Shown: positions 45,328 through 54,333, counted from the stretch's first letter. The stretch is 64,000 nt of DNA from Deinococcus taeanensis (GCF_020229735.1 NZ_CP083455.1:709001-773000); one strand, 5' to 3'. Notes: a model not told the origin generated them from the letters alone. A program made the numbers and translations.

Positions 45328-45632
45328 AAGGTTCACGATCACCCGCACCGCGTGGCAGACGACCGGAGCTGCACCCAGGCTGAGGTGCGCAGCGACAGTT
45401 CCCGAATGAAATCTCAGGTGTCCTCACCCCATGGAGCGAGGAAATTCTCGTGGGCAGCCGGCGGCGTGGAGTGACGTATGACCGACCTCATGACCTCCCT
45501 GGGGCTGGTCGGCCAGCCAGATGCCGTCCCCGTTGGTCCAGAGCCACCCAGCCGGATAGGGAGTTCAGCGTGTACCTGGTGGTGCTTGCGGCCCGGGTGA
45601 AAGGAACAATCACCTCTGGCGCAAGGAAAAAA

Positions 45633-45663
45633 GCAGGGGGTTGCGCGAGGTGCAACCCCCTGC
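45633..45663 (-). terminator. Orphan terminator-like hairpin
   Basis: Perfect 12-bp stem GCAGGGGGTTGC / GCAACCCCCTGC with a 7-nt loop. The A-tract on its left makes it an intrinsic terminator for minus-strand transcription, although no minus-strand gene is recognised to its right. Confidence 0.55.
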
Positions 45664-45803
45664 CGGGCAGGTTGCCAGTCACTCCACCACTGTCAGGAGA
45701 GTGACGGTAGAGCAACACGAAGCAGTCACCTCAGCCTGGCAGCGATACCCTCTTTGTCCATACCCTCAAGAACCGCTTCAGGTGGGCGTCAGCCACTTGG
45801 GTC

Positions 45804-45809
45804 TACCCT
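45804..45809 (+). promoter_or_regulatory. Leaderless -10 box of the subtilase gene
   Basis: TACCCT, 5 nt before the ATG at 45815. Confidence 0.5.
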
Positions 45810-45814
45810 AGGAT

Positions 45815-47140
45815 ATGCGCTTCCTTCTGCCCGCTGTGACCCTCACTCTGCTGGTGAGTGCCTGCAGAACCTCTACCCCTCCAGCGCCCACCCCGACCCC
45901 CACTGCCGTCTGCCCTCAGGCCACTCCCATTCCCCTTAATACGCAGGGTGTCATCCATCCCTCAACCCTCACATCAACGCCTCGCTGGACCGCCCCTCAT
46001 ATTCCCGGGCGCGTTCTCATTGCCAGCAGTAACTTCCAGACTCAGGCCCTTCCGGCCGGCACGCAGACCCGCACCATCACACCAACGCTTACTCTCGCTC
46101 TCACCCCGGCCGGCACCACCGACCAGACCTTCGCAGAGCAGCTCATGGCCCGCGGCTTCACCGTGCAACCTGATTACCTCTACGGCCCGCTCGCCAACCC
46201 CAATGACCCCGGGGTGCCCGGAAACGGTGGCCTTCTCATCCCCGGTACCACCACGCCTGCCACCCAGACGTACCTCACGCGCATTCACGCCCCTGAAGCA
46301 TGGACCTTCCTGCAGGGCTGCGGCAAAACCCCTACCGCCGCCCTGACGGCCGTGCTTGACACCAAAATCGACACCACCCACCCCGATCTGGCTGGCCGCA
46401 TCAACAGTGCGGCCTCTTTCCTCAGCCCCGACGCAGGTGGATCCGACACCAGCAGCGGCCACGGCACCGCTTCCGCAGGCCTGATTGGCGCCACCACCAA
46501 CAACCGTACTGGCCTCGCTGGAGTCACATGGACAGGCCCGCTTCTTGCCGTGGAAGTCCTCGGGGCGAACGGGGGCAGCACCACCAGCCTCACGCAAGGC
46601 CTCAACTATGCTGTTCAGCAGGGCGCCAAAGTCATTAATATGAGCCTCGGTTCCCCCGGTCCCAGCAGTGACACCATCCTCTACCGCGCTCTGACCACCG
46701 CCGCCCAAAGCGCCGTTCTCGTCGCTGCCGCCGGCAACACAGCCAGTGAGGGAATTTACTTCCCTGCCAGTCACCCAGACGTCATAGCCGTCGGTGCCGT
46801 CGGCCCGGATGATAATCAACTCGCCTGCTACAGTGCCCGGCCCAACGCCACTCTCACCCGCCAACTCGACCTTGTGGCGCCCGGTGGCGCCGGCAACTGC
46901 CCTGGAGCCACAAACGCCTCGCAGATGTTGATTCTCGCACCGGGAGGAAGCTACACACTCGGTGCAGGAACCAGCTTCGCGGCTCCCCTCGTCAGTGGCG
47001 CCGCTGCCCTCATGCGTGCGGCCAACCCTCAACTCAGTGCCCCAGCAACCCGAAACCTGTTAATTGCCAGTGCCACGACCACTTCGAACAGTTTGAAAAT
47101 TTTGAATATTAACGCGGCAATTCGTGCTGCTACTAAATAG
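45815..47140 (+). CDS. S8 (subtilisin-like) serine protease, lipoprotein
   Basis: 441 residues. The signal ends in the lipobox LLVSAC (Cys about 17), followed by a Thr/Pro linker and a propeptide-like region to about residue 150. The catalytic triad is Asp in [15 protein letters not shown] (about 185), His in [11 protein letters not shown] (about 218) and Ser in [13 protein letters not shown] (about 390). It should be anchored outside the cytoplasmic membrane. The stop codon is 5 bp before the IS4/IS701-like element, yet the protein reaches the normal end of the domain, so it is intact. Confidence 0.92.
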   Translation: MRFLLPAVTLTLLVSACRTSTPPAPTPTPTAVCPQATPIPLNTQGVIHPSTLTSTPRWTAPHIPGRVLIASSNFQTQALPAGTQTRTITPTLTLALTPAGTTDQTFAEQLMARGFTVQPDYLYGPLANPNDPGVPGNGGLLIPGTTTPATQTYLTRIHAPEAWTFLQGCGKTPTAALTAVLDTKIDTTHPDLAGRINSAASFLSPDAGGSDTSSGHGTASAGLIGATTNNRTGLAGVTWTGPLLAVEVLGANGGSTTSLTQGLNYAVQQGAKVINMSLGSPGPSSDTILYRALTTAAQSAVLVAAAGNTASEGIYFPASHPDVIAVGAVGPDDNQLACYSARPNATLTRQLDLVAPGGAGNCPGATNASQMLILAPGGSYTLGAGTSFAAPLVSGAAALMRAANPQLSAPATRNLLIASATTTSNSLKILNINAAIRAATK

Positions 47141-47145
47141 TATTA

Positions 47146-48296
47146 CTTAGATCTTGCACCTGGATAGATGGAATGAATAGCCGTGCTGGCGCAGGAATTC
47201 CTCGTGTCGCTGCACCTCGATCATCACCCGCAGAATGACCAGTGCGGGCAGTGCGATCTGTGCTGCCCGCACGGCGTCCTCTTCCAGCGTTTCCCCCCCC
47301 CTCAGAGCACAGCACGGTCAGCGTGAACGCGGCACACACCAGGAGAACCCAACGATCCAGCCCCTGAGCGGTATGCAGCGCGAACCGATTCAGGCCGAAC
47401 TGGTGCTTTGACTCCTTGAAGAACGATTCGATGGCCACCGACGCTTTCCCTCTCTGGCGACGTCGTCGCCAGAGAGGAGTTGCGACGACACCGAGAAGAA
47501 AGTCCGGTCGCCCCGGTCAAATCGGGCCAGCGTCACGACCTCCCACGGCCAGTTGTGGAGCGACAGCCAGCTGCCGTGCTCGCAGTCACTCACGGTCACT
47601 CGACCTGGGTGATCGGTGCGCCGATTCGACCGAACACCCACGACGAATTCGAACCCCTCTTCCCGCACGCCCTGCAGGAACTTCTCGGACTCGAACCCGC
47701 TGTCCGCCAGCACGGACACGTCGAATCGCCGCCGGATCTGCTGCGGAACGGTGGCGAGGAGATCCAATGCGAGCCGGACCGGGGTCGGGGTACCCCGACC
47801 CCGGTACACGCGATACCCGACTGGAAACTTGAGTGTGCCGTAGACGGCATACAGGACGACGAGGTGAATGCCGTGCACGCCGTTGTACACGCGAACAGAG
47901 GGGAGCTTCTGGCCGGTTTTGGGGATGCTGGTGAGGTCGACGCACAGGTGGAGTCGCGGGCGCCGCTTGCGGCGCGCAGCCAGAAGAAGCGAGTCCCATT
48001 GCGTGTGCTGAAGGCTGTCCCAGCAGGCGCACGTATCCCAGGTATACGCGTTCAGGAGACGACTGAGGGCACTGGCGCTGACCGTGGAGGCGCGGTGAAG
48101 CGCTGTTTTCCGCCCCAGATCGAGGAACAGCCCGAGAGCAGTCTCAAGGTTGCGCCGCTGGTCGATCGTGCGGGGGACGGAGAGCAGGTGATCTGCCAGA
48201 ATACGAGCGCGCTTCCTAGAGAGTCTGAGGTCGTTCACACCCTCGTTCTCTCGTCTGGGAGCGCTTTTTGACTACCTATTCAGGTGCAAGATTTGA
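47146..48296. mobile_element. IS4/IS701-like insertion sequence
   Basis: About 1.15 kb. The ends share ATCTTGCACCTGGATAG (47151-47167) and, inverted, ATCTTGCACCTGAATAG at the right, with weaker similarity a few bases further out. TATTA is repeated at 47141-47145 and 48298-48302 as probable target duplication. It contains one minus-strand DDE transposase read in more than one frame. The right end abuts MITE copy 3. Confidence 0.8.
47147..48238 (-). CDS. IS4/IS701-like DDE transposase, split over frames
   Basis: GTG start. The first frame runs to about 47450 with [18 protein letters not shown] (first Asp) and [13 protein letters not shown] (second Asp). Continuing after a -1 shift at GGGAAAG (47444-47450) gives [20 protein letters not shown] with the catalytic Glu. 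A further one-base shift in a run of nine G around 47293-47301 gives [19 protein letters not shown] to a TAA inside the left inverted end; without it the frame ends in an unrelated Gly/Arg-rich tail. It could be a programmed-recoding transposase or a decayed one. Confidence 0.7.
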
Positions 48297-48300
48297 GTAT

Positions 48301-48413
48301 TATTGATCACGGCGTAGCTTTGTCTCGGTTGCCGTCAGGCTTCAGGTGTCTGGGTGAGCTTGATCGCCGACGGGTCTGGGCGGGAGCAAGGCGAACCTGT
48401 GCCGTGATCAATA
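48301..48413 (+). repeat. MITE copy 3
   Basis: A 113-bp copy with perfect 13-bp inverted ends TATTGATCACGGC / GCCGTGATCAATA. It begins inside the TATTA target duplication of the neighbouring IS and probably lay directly behind the subtilase stop before that IS inserted. Confidence 0.87.
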
Positions 48414-48438
48414 GTGACCGCCGCATATCTAATTTTGC

Positions 48439-48486
48439 TCAAATGAAATCGGGCTTAGCATTAATGCTAAGCCCGATTTCATTTGA
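48439..48486. terminator. Perfect 48-nt palindrome downstream of pilC
   Basis: A fully self-complementary sequence with no unpaired loop (centre ATTAAT, GC-rich core GGGCTTAGC). It is 9 bp past the pilC stop and may act as the pilC terminator on the minus strand. Confidence 0.6.
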
Positions 48487-48495
48487 TATTCTGGA

Positions 48496-49716
48496 CTATT
48501 GACTAAGTTGTCCAATGATACTAAACATTGGTAAGAACATACCTGCAACGATCGTACCGACAATAGACCCTAGAAAAACGATCATTATTGGTTCAATTGC
48601 AGCTGTCATACCATCTACCGCTTCATCTACTTCGCGGTCATAGAAATCACCTACTTTGTTGAGCATATCATCTAAAGAGCCAGTCTCCTCGCCAATGCTG
48701 ATCATGCTGACGACCATCGGTGGGAATACTTTGCTCGTTGCGAGACTGGAACTCATCTGCTCACCCACCATGACGACATTTTTCGCGTTTTCAATGCTAT
48801 CCTCAACGATTGCGTTGTTGGCGGTGCCTTTTGTAATTTCAAGGCTTTCGATAATATTCACGCCGCTGCTAATAAGAAGTCCAAAAGTGCGAGCGAAGGA
48901 GGCAATGGCGCTTTTTTGGGTCAGATTGCCAAGAATTGGCAATCTGAGCTTAATATCATCAACTACTATTCGTCCTTTTGGAGTAGCATAATACTGGCGG
49001 TAAGCAAACACCACTAGGGCACAAACTCCGACAAGAATAAGCACTCGGTGCCGTAGGAAGTCTGACACGGCCATGAGCACCTTGGTAATGAGCGGCAATG
49101 GCGCATTGAGTTGCGAGAGAATACTGGCAAACTGGGGCACAATCGTGGTTAGCAGGAAATAGGTAATCAGAATGGCAAAGACCAACACCACAACGGGGTA
49201 GGTCAAGGCACTCTTAATTTTCCCACGGAGTGCCAGTTCCTTCTCCTGAAAGTCGGCAATCCGCTCAAGAACGGTGTCCAGTGTGCCGCTCGTTTCTCCA
49301 GCGCGGATGAGGTTCAGGTACAGACGGTTGAAGATTTTCGGATACTTCGCAATCGCTTCGCTGAGCGGCGTTCCCGACTCGATCTCTGTTCGCATTTCTT
49401 TGACGACTTTCTGAAAGCCCTTGTGTTCAATCTGCTTTTGCAGAATCGCCATGGACTGAACCAGGGGGACCCCTGCATTGATCAGGGTGGCGAGCTGCTT
49501 GCTGAAGATCGCGACCTGCTTCAGGCTCGGCGGGCGGTTGTCCAGGAAGGGGATGTTGATGTCGGCGCTCAGGCCGGTTTTGGGTGCTTTGATCTCAACG
49601 ATCATGAGTCCCTTGGACCGCAGTGCGTCTCGAACCTGAACGGCCGATTCTGCTTCCATCTGCGATTTCAGCACCTTGCCGGAGCGGTCACGCACGCGGT
49701 ATTCAAAGACGGGCAT
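48496..49716 (-). CDS. pilC: Type IV pilus / type II secretion inner-membrane platform protein
   Basis: 406 residues, two T2SSF domains. It begins MPVFEYRVRDRSGKVLKSQM. FSKQLATLINAGVPLVQSM and LIRAGETSGTLDTVLERI mark the first half, FARTFGLLISSGVNIIESL and ISIGEETGSLDDMLNKV the second. Membrane segments are VVVLVFAILITYFLLTTIV, a short one near residue 225, and the C-terminal PIMIVFLGSIVGTIVAGMF. Type IV pili serve DNA uptake in Deinococcus/Thermus. No other pil gene is adjacent. The 3' part is about 42% GC, the 5' part about 62%. A TATACT box ends 8 nt before the ATG. Confidence 0.95.
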   Translation of the reverse strand: MPVFEYRVRDRSGKVLKSQMEAESAVQVRDALRSKGLMIVEIKAPKTGLSADINIPFLDNRPPSLKQVAIFSKQLATLINAGVPLVQSMAILQKQIEHKGFQKVVKEMRTEIESGTPLSEAIAKYPKIFNRLYLNLIRAGETSGTLDTVLERIADFQEKELALRGKIKSALTYPVVVLVFAILITYFLLTTIVPQFASILSQLNAPLPLITKVLMAVSDFLRHRVLILVGVCALVVFAYRQYYATPKGRIVVDDIKLRLPILGNLTQKSAIASFARTFGLLISSGVNIIESLEITKGTANNAIVEDSIENAKNVVMVGEQMSSSLATSKVFPPMVVSMISIGEETGSLDDMLNKVGDFYDREVDEAVDGMTAAIEPIMIVFLGSIVGTIVAGMFLPMFSIIGQLSQ

Positions 49717-49724
49717 AGGATCTG

Positions 49725-49730
49725 AGTATA
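49725..49730 (-). promoter_or_regulatory. Leaderless -10 box of pilC
   Basis: TATACT on the minus strand, 8 nt before the pilC ATG. Confidence 0.6.
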
Positions 49731-49798
49731 GTGCTGGTGGTCTTGCGCTGGCCTTACAGGTCTGGGGGCAGCTCTGGACAGCCCGTCTGAACGAGTGC

Positions 49799-50449
49799 AT
49801 GATGAACAGCTTGTCGCTTCCCCTGCCTGCCCTGAGTGAATTGGCCCCTGGTGTCAACTGGGTGGCCCTGCTGGACCATGCTGCTGCGGTTCTGGAGGGG
49901 GGCGGTGTGGTGGCCTACCCCAGCGAAACGGTGTGGGGGCTGGCGGCCCTGCCGGGTCAGGCGGGCGGCGTGCAGCGGCTGTATGAGGTGAAGGGGCGCG
50001 CGGCGCAGAAGCCGGTGCAGGTCTCATGCCTGAACGTCGGGGTTGCGCAGCAGCTGGTCGTGCCGGACCCGGCGCTGGAGTGTCTGGCTGGTTTTCTGCC
50101 GGGGCCGGTGACGGTGGTGACGCCCGCGGTTTCATCCTGCCCGGCAGCGCTGGCGCCTGAGGGACGGGTCGGGGTGCGGGTGCCGGATCACCCGGTTGCC
50201 CTGGCGCTCCTGTGGCGCGTGGGGGGCTTGCTGGCCACGACCAGCTGTAACCCGAGTGGGCAGAGTCCGGCCCTGTCGTATGGCGAGGCGCTGGGGATGG
50301 GTCTGGCGGATCTGGTGCTTCCTGACGCTGGTGTTGCGGCGCGGGGTGTACCCAGCACGGTTGTGCTGCTCCCGGAGCGCAAGGTGCTCCGGGAGGGGGC
50401 GGTGCCGGGGGCGGCGCTGCTGGCCCGACTGAGCGGAGTCCCGCAGTGA
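49799..50449 (+). CDS. tsaC: L-threonylcarbamoyladenylate synthase (Sua5/YciO/YrdC)
   Basis: TsaC makes threonylcarbamoyl-AMP for the t6A37 modification of ANN-decoding tRNAs. It is 216 residues, YrdC domain only. GGVVAYPSETVWGLAAL (about residue 35), YEVKGRAAQKPVQVSCLN (about 62), FLPGPVTVV, GRVGVRVPDHPVAL and TSCNPSGQSPA are visible. Two adjacent ATGs (49799, 49802) are equivalent starts. The stop overlaps the scpB GTG, so the pair is coupled; tsaB, tsaD and tsaE are elsewhere. Confidence 0.93.
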   Translation: MMNSLSLPLPALSELAPGVNWVALLDHAAAVLEGGGVVAYPSETVWGLAALPGQAGGVQRLYEVKGRAAQKPVQVSCLNVGVAQQLVVPDPALECLAGFLPGPVTVVTPAVSSCPAALAPEGRVGVRVPDHPVALALLWRVGGLLATTSCNPSGQSPALSYGEALGMGLADLVLPDAGVAARGVPSTVVLLPERKVLREGAVPGAALLARLSGVPQ

Positions 50450-50979
50450 AGGAGGCTCCAGTGCAGGCGTTGATCGGGGCGGCGCTGCTGGCGGCGGGGC
50501 GCCCAGTGACGGTGCGTGAACTGTCGGGGGTGCTGAACCTGGCGGAGGACGCGGCTCTGCGGGCGGTGGAGGCGTTTGCGGCGCAGGTGCGGTTGGTCGG
50601 TCTGGGCTTTGAGGTCGAGGCCGTGGCGGGTGGGTACCGGCTGGTGGTTCCTCCGGGGCTGGCGTCGCAGTTGGCGCCGCTGCTGGCGCCGCCGCCGCTG
50701 CCGGTGTTGAGTGGCGCGGCGCTGGAGGTGCTCGCGGTGATCGCGTACCGGCAGCCGGTCACGCGCGTCGAGATCGAGGCGATGCGGGGCGGCAGTGCGG
50801 GGACGGTGGTGACGTTGCAGGAGCGGGAACTGGTGAAGGTGGTGGGTCGCTCGGACGCGGTGGGTCAGCCTCTGCTGTACGGCACGACGGAGCGGTTCCT
50901 GCTGGAGTTCGGGCTGACGTCCCTGGAGGACCTGCCGCCGCTGGAACCGGGCCGGTTCGCGCATCTGCTGCGCAGCTGA
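50446..50979 (+). CDS. scpB: Segregation and condensation protein B
   Basis: ScpB dimerises and binds the ScpA kleisin of the SMC condensin. It is 177 residues, two winged-helix domains. QALIGAALLAAGRPVTVREL is at the N-terminus, and LEVLAVIAYRQPVTRVEIEAMRG with VVTLQERELVKVVGR and LYGTTERFLLEFGL (about 90-160) are diagnostic. GTG start, 4-bp overlap with tsaC. scpA is not adjacent, unlike in most genomes. Confidence 0.95.
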   Translation: MKEAPVQALIGAALLAAGRPVTVRELSGVLNLAEDAALRAVEAFAAQVRLVGLGFEVEAVAGGYRLVVPPGLASQLAPLLAPPPLPVLSGAALEVLAVIAYRQPVTRVEIEAMRGGSAGTVVTLQERELVKVVGRSDAVGQPLLYGTTERFLLEFGLTSLEDLPPLEPGRFAHLLRS

Positions 50980-51106
50980 GAAGCTGGCGTGGGGTGCCCC
51001 GCCGGGGGCAGGGGAGAGGTGTCCTTGCCGCGACGCGCCCGATGGGGGAACATGAGGGTCTGAGGGCGTCCGGAGCTGGGTGCGGGCCGGTCCTCGTGCC
51101 CTTCCA

Positions 51107-51868
51107 ATGACCCGATCAACTGCCAGCCTTGACCCCTTTGATTTTCTGGAGCTGCTGTACCTGCTGTCTGAGCAGGGCCGCAGCGGCGCGCTGTGCGTGT
51201 ACCGGCCGGACGGGCAGTTTCAGGCGTGGCTGGAAGGGGGGCAGGTGAGGCACCTGCAGTTCGGGGATGCGCTGGGTGTGCCGGCGCTGGTGAGGTTGCT
51301 GCAGGACCCGGCAGGCCGGTTTCACTTTGAGGAAGGGGTGACGCACCCGGACGCCCGCCTGGATGTGTCGCTGGATGAGGTGGCGCTGGAGGCGCTGGAA
51401 CTGTTGCCCGCGGAGGAGCTGCCGTTTGATGGTCCGGCGCGGATCACGGCGCCTGGGCGTGTGAAACGCATGCGCTGGAGCCTGAGGGAACTCGACGTGC
51501 TGAGTCTGGTTGACGCGCAGAAGCCTCTGGCGGACCTCGCGCAGGACCCGGACGCGAAGCGGCTGCTGGTCAAGTTGCACCGGATTGGGCTGCTCGCGCC
51601 CCGCCGGTCGCGCACGGCGCGCCTGATCGTCACAGTCACCCGGCAGGTGAGGGATGTGGCGCTGGTGGACGAACTGATCTTCCGGCGTTGGAAGGAGGAC
51701 ATCGTGCGTCACCCTCAGTTCGTGGCGGTCAAGACGCAGAATGGACGCGTGTATTCCCTGCCGGTCCGGATGGGCCTGAATCTCGCCACGCAGTTGATGC
51801 TGCCGCCCGAACTGCTGATGAGGACCGGGTTGCGTGCCGGGGAGAGTGTGCTTGTCAAACCCGTCTGA
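51107..51868 (+). CDS. DUF4388-domain protein
   Basis: 253 residues. The N-terminal 90 residues (FLELLYLLSEQGRSGALCVY, AWLEGGQVRHLQFGD, DPAGRFHFEEGV) are the DUF4388/PATAN-like pattern common in Deinococcus signalling proteins. The C-terminal half has a helical region and a beta-rich end (RVYSLPVRMGLNLATQLML). No receiver or kinase domain. The ATG at 51107 begins the homology. It probably takes part in protein-protein interaction or signalling; the partner is unknown. Confidence 0.75.
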   Translation: MTRSTASLDPFDFLELLYLLSEQGRSGALCVYRPDGQFQAWLEGGQVRHLQFGDALGVPALVRLLQDPAGRFHFEEGVTHPDARLDVSLDEVALEALELLPAEELPFDGPARITAPGRVKRMRWSLRELDVLSLVDAQKPLADLAQDPDAKRLLVKLHRIGLLAPRRSRTARLIVTVTRQVRDVALVDELIFRRWKEDIVRHPQFVAVKTQNGRVYSLPVRMGLNLATQLMLPPELLMRTGLRAGESVLVKPV

Positions 51869-51899
51869 GCGTCCCTCACGCCTTCATTGTGCGGGCGGC

Positions 51900-51905
51900 T
51901 AGACT
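51900..51905 (+). promoter_or_regulatory. Leaderless -10 box of gatA
   Basis: TAGACT, 8 nt before the gatA ATG at 51914. Confidence 0.55.
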
Positions 51906-51913
51906 GGCGCGGT

Positions 51914-53362
51914 ATGGCCTTCACCTCCGCCGCAGAGCTTGCCCGGCGCGTTCAGTCGCGTGACGTTTCCCCCCAGGCCCTCACTGAGGCCAGCCTGGCG
52001 CGCATTCAGGCGGCTCAGGCCCTGAATGCCATCGTCAGCGTGAACCCGAATGCCGCCGCGCAGGCACAGAAGGTGCACGCCCGCGTGGCGGCCGGTGAGG
52101 CCCTGCCGCTGGCGGGCATCCCAGTGACGGTCAAGGACAACATCAATGTGACCGGCACGGCCACCACCTGCGGCAGCCGCATCCTGGCCGGTTACGTCAG
52201 TCCCTATGACGCCACGGCGGTCCGGCGGCTCGTGCAGGCCGGCGCGGTGATCGTCGCGAAAGCGAACATGGATGAGTTCGCCATGGGCAGTTCCACCGAG
52301 AGCAGCACGCACGGCGCCACCCTGAACCCCTGGGATACGGCGCGCGTGCCGGGCGGCAGCAGCGGGGGCAGTGCGGTGGCGGTCGCCGCGAACCTCACGC
52401 CCGTCAGCCTGGGCAGCGACACCGGCGGGAGTGTCCGCCAGCCTGCGGCGTTCACTGGCGTGTACGGCCTGAAGCCCACGTACGGCCGGGTCAGTCGTTA
52501 CGGCCTTGTGGCGTACGCCAGCAGTCTCGATCAGATCGGGCCGTTCGCCCGCAGTGCGGAGGACCTGGCCCTCCTGATGAATGTCATTGCGGGACACGAC
52601 CCGCAGGACGCCACGAGCCTTCACGCGCCGCCCGCGTTTCAGGTAGGAACGCCGGAGGACCTGCGGGGCCTGCGGGTGGGGGTGATCACCGAGAGTCTTG
52701 AGGGGAATACCAGCGGAGTTCACGCCGCCCTGAGCGTGACCCTGGACGCCCTGCGCGGGGCAGGCGCGACCGTGGGTGAGGTCAGTCTGCCGGAGCTGCG
52801 GTACGCCATCGCTGCGTACTACCTGATTGCCATGCCTGAAGCGAGCAGCAACCTCGCCCGGTTTGACGGCATGGTGTACGGCCGGCGCGTCAGCGGCCAT
52901 GACGTGACCGAGGCCATGACCCTGACCCGTGAGCAGGGGTTCGGGCGGGAGGTGCAGCGCCGCATCATGATCGGCACGTACGCCCTGTCCAGCGGCTACT
53001 ACGATGCGTACTACAGCAAGGCCATGAAGGTCCGCCGCCTCATTGCCGAGCGGTTCACGCAGGCGTTCAGGGACTTTGACGTCCTGGTCACCCCCACGAG
53101 TCCCTTCCCGGCGTTCCGGCGCGGCGAGAAGACCAGCGACCCGCTCGCCATGTACGCCGCGGACGTGGACACCGTCGCCATCAATCTGGCTGGCCTGCCC
53201 GCGCTGAGTGTGCCTGCCGGGTTCGAAACGGTGGACGGCGCGGCCCTGCCTGTGGGTGTGCAGTTCATCGCGCCCGCTCTGCACGACGAACTGCTCGTGA
53301 AGGTCGCCGGTGCGCTGGAAGCGCTCGGCGCCGTTCAGGTGGGCGGGGCTCCCGGGTACTGA
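51914..53362 (+). CDS. gatA: Asp-tRNA(Asn)/Glu-tRNA(Gln) amidotransferase subunit A
   Basis: GatA supplies ammonia to GatB for transamidation of mischarged tRNAs. It is 482 residues of the amidase-signature family. The catalytic lysine is in IPVTVKDNINVTG (about residue 77), and the Ser-cis-Ser/Ser pair is in GGSSGGSAVAVAA and LGSDTGGSVRQPAAF (about 150-180). The C-terminus has TPTSPFPAF and NLAGLPALSVPAGF. The start is set by homology and the TAGACT box. gatB and gatC are not in the window. It converges with truB. Confidence 0.96.
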   Translation: MAFTSAAELARRVQSRDVSPQALTEASLARIQAAQALNAIVSVNPNAAAQAQKVHARVAAGEALPLAGIPVTVKDNINVTGTATTCGSRILAGYVSPYDATAVRRLVQAGAVIVAKANMDEFAMGSSTESSTHGATLNPWDTARVPGGSSGGSAVAVAANLTPVSLGSDTGGSVRQPAAFTGVYGLKPTYGRVSRYGLVAYASSLDQIGPFARSAEDLALLMNVIAGHDPQDATSLHAPPAFQVGTPEDLRGLRVGVITESLEGNTSGVHAALSVTLDALRGAGATVGEVSLPELRYAIAAYYLIAMPEASSNLARFDGMVYGRRVSGHDVTEAMTLTREQGFGREVQRRIMIGTYALSSGYYDAYYSKAMKVRRLIAERFTQAFRDFDVLVTPTSPFPAFRRGEKTSDPLAMYAADVDTVAINLAGLPALSVPAGFETVDGAALPVGVQFIAPALHDELLVKVAGALEALGAVQVGGAPGY

Positions 53363-53400
53363 GCACGACGTGCGGCGCGAGGAGCGTCCGGGCCGGCACC

Positions 53401-54327
53401 TTACGCCCAGGCCCGCACGACCTTCAGCTGCTCGCCGTTGCCGTCCACGACGGCCACCAGAGCGCCCTCAAGGGTGACGACGTGCCGGCCCCGCGCCGGG
53501 TGGGCGGGGCGTTTCCCCTGGCGCAGCTCCCGGGCCAGCGGCTCGTCCGCGGCAATCGCCGGGAAGTCCAGGGCCGCGAGGTCCGGAAGTCCGGCCGCGC
53601 CGGGCAGGTCCTCCAGGGAAATGGCGGTGCTCAGGTCGTAGCGGCCCACGCGGGTGCGGACCAGGCCGCCCAGGTGCGCGGGCACGCCAAGGGCGGCGCC
53701 CACGTCCCGCGCCAGGGACCGCAGGTACGTGCCGCTGCCGACGCTGGCCTGGACCAGCAGGGTCGGGAACTCGCCCAGCGGGTCCGGCAGCGTGAACGTG
53801 CGCCCCTCCCCGGCGGGCGTCCAGGTGGCCGGGTCGAAGGTCCGCGGCGCCGCCTGCACGCTGGGATACAGGCCCAGCAGGTGCAGGTGGTGAATCACGA
53901 CGTTCCGGGCGGGCAGGTCCAGGGTGCCGCCAGCGCGCGCCACGGCGTACGCCCGCTGTCCGCCCACCTGAATGGCGCTGTACTGGGGCGGCACCTGTGC
54001 CTGTGGCCCGGTGAAGGTCCTCAGGACCTCCTGCACGCGGGCCTCATCGAGGGCTGGCACGGGCGCCGTGGAGTCCACCGGACCTTCCGCGTCCAGGGTG
54101 GGGGTTCCGGCGCCCAGGCTGATCCACGCGAGGTAGTCCTTGCTGTCGGCCTCCATGAACTGCACGACCTTGGTGCTGTCGTCGACGCACAGAATGAGCA
54201 CCCCGGTCGCCAGGGGATCGAGCGTGCCGGTGTGCCCCACGCGCTTCGTACCGCGCGCCCGCCTGGCGCGGTTCACAACGTCGTGCGAGGTGAGGTTCAG
54301 AGGCTTGTCTACGGCAATGACCGGCAT
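53401..54327 (-). CDS. truB: tRNA pseudouridine(55) synthase
   Basis: TruB makes pseudouridine 55 in the T loop. It is 308 residues. The start is MPVIAVDKPLNLTSHDVVN; the catalytic aspartate is in GHTGTLDPLATGVL (about residue 36), with TFTGPQAQVPPQYSAIQ, RAYAVARAG and GSGTYLRSLARDVG following. A PUA-like tail ends the protein. A TACCCT box ends 6 nt before the ATG; the open frame further upstream is not homologous. Confidence 0.97.
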   Translation of the reverse strand: MPVIAVDKPLNLTSHDVVNRARRARGTKRVGHTGTLDPLATGVLILCVDDSTKVVQFMEADSKDYLAWISLGAGTPTLDAEGPVDSTAPVPALDEARVQEVLRTFTGPQAQVPPQYSAIQVGGQRAYAVARAGGTLDLPARNVVIHHLHLLGLYPSVQAAPRTFDPATWTPAGEGRTFTLPDPLGEFPTLLVQASVGSGTYLRSLARDVGAALGVPAHLGGLVRTRVGRYDLSTAISLEDLPGAAGLPDLAALDFPAIAADEPLARELRQGKRPAHPARGRHVVTLEGALVAVVDGNGEQLKVVRAWA

Positions 54328-54333
54328 GCGGGG

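Larger units (their letters stand above)
44958..45803. other. Accessory intergenic stretch with MITE copy 2 and an orphan hairpin
   Basis: No gene is supported. It contains the inverted MITE copy (45216-45327) and a strong hairpin (45633-45663); otherwise it has only short unremarkable frames. Confidence 0.45.
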
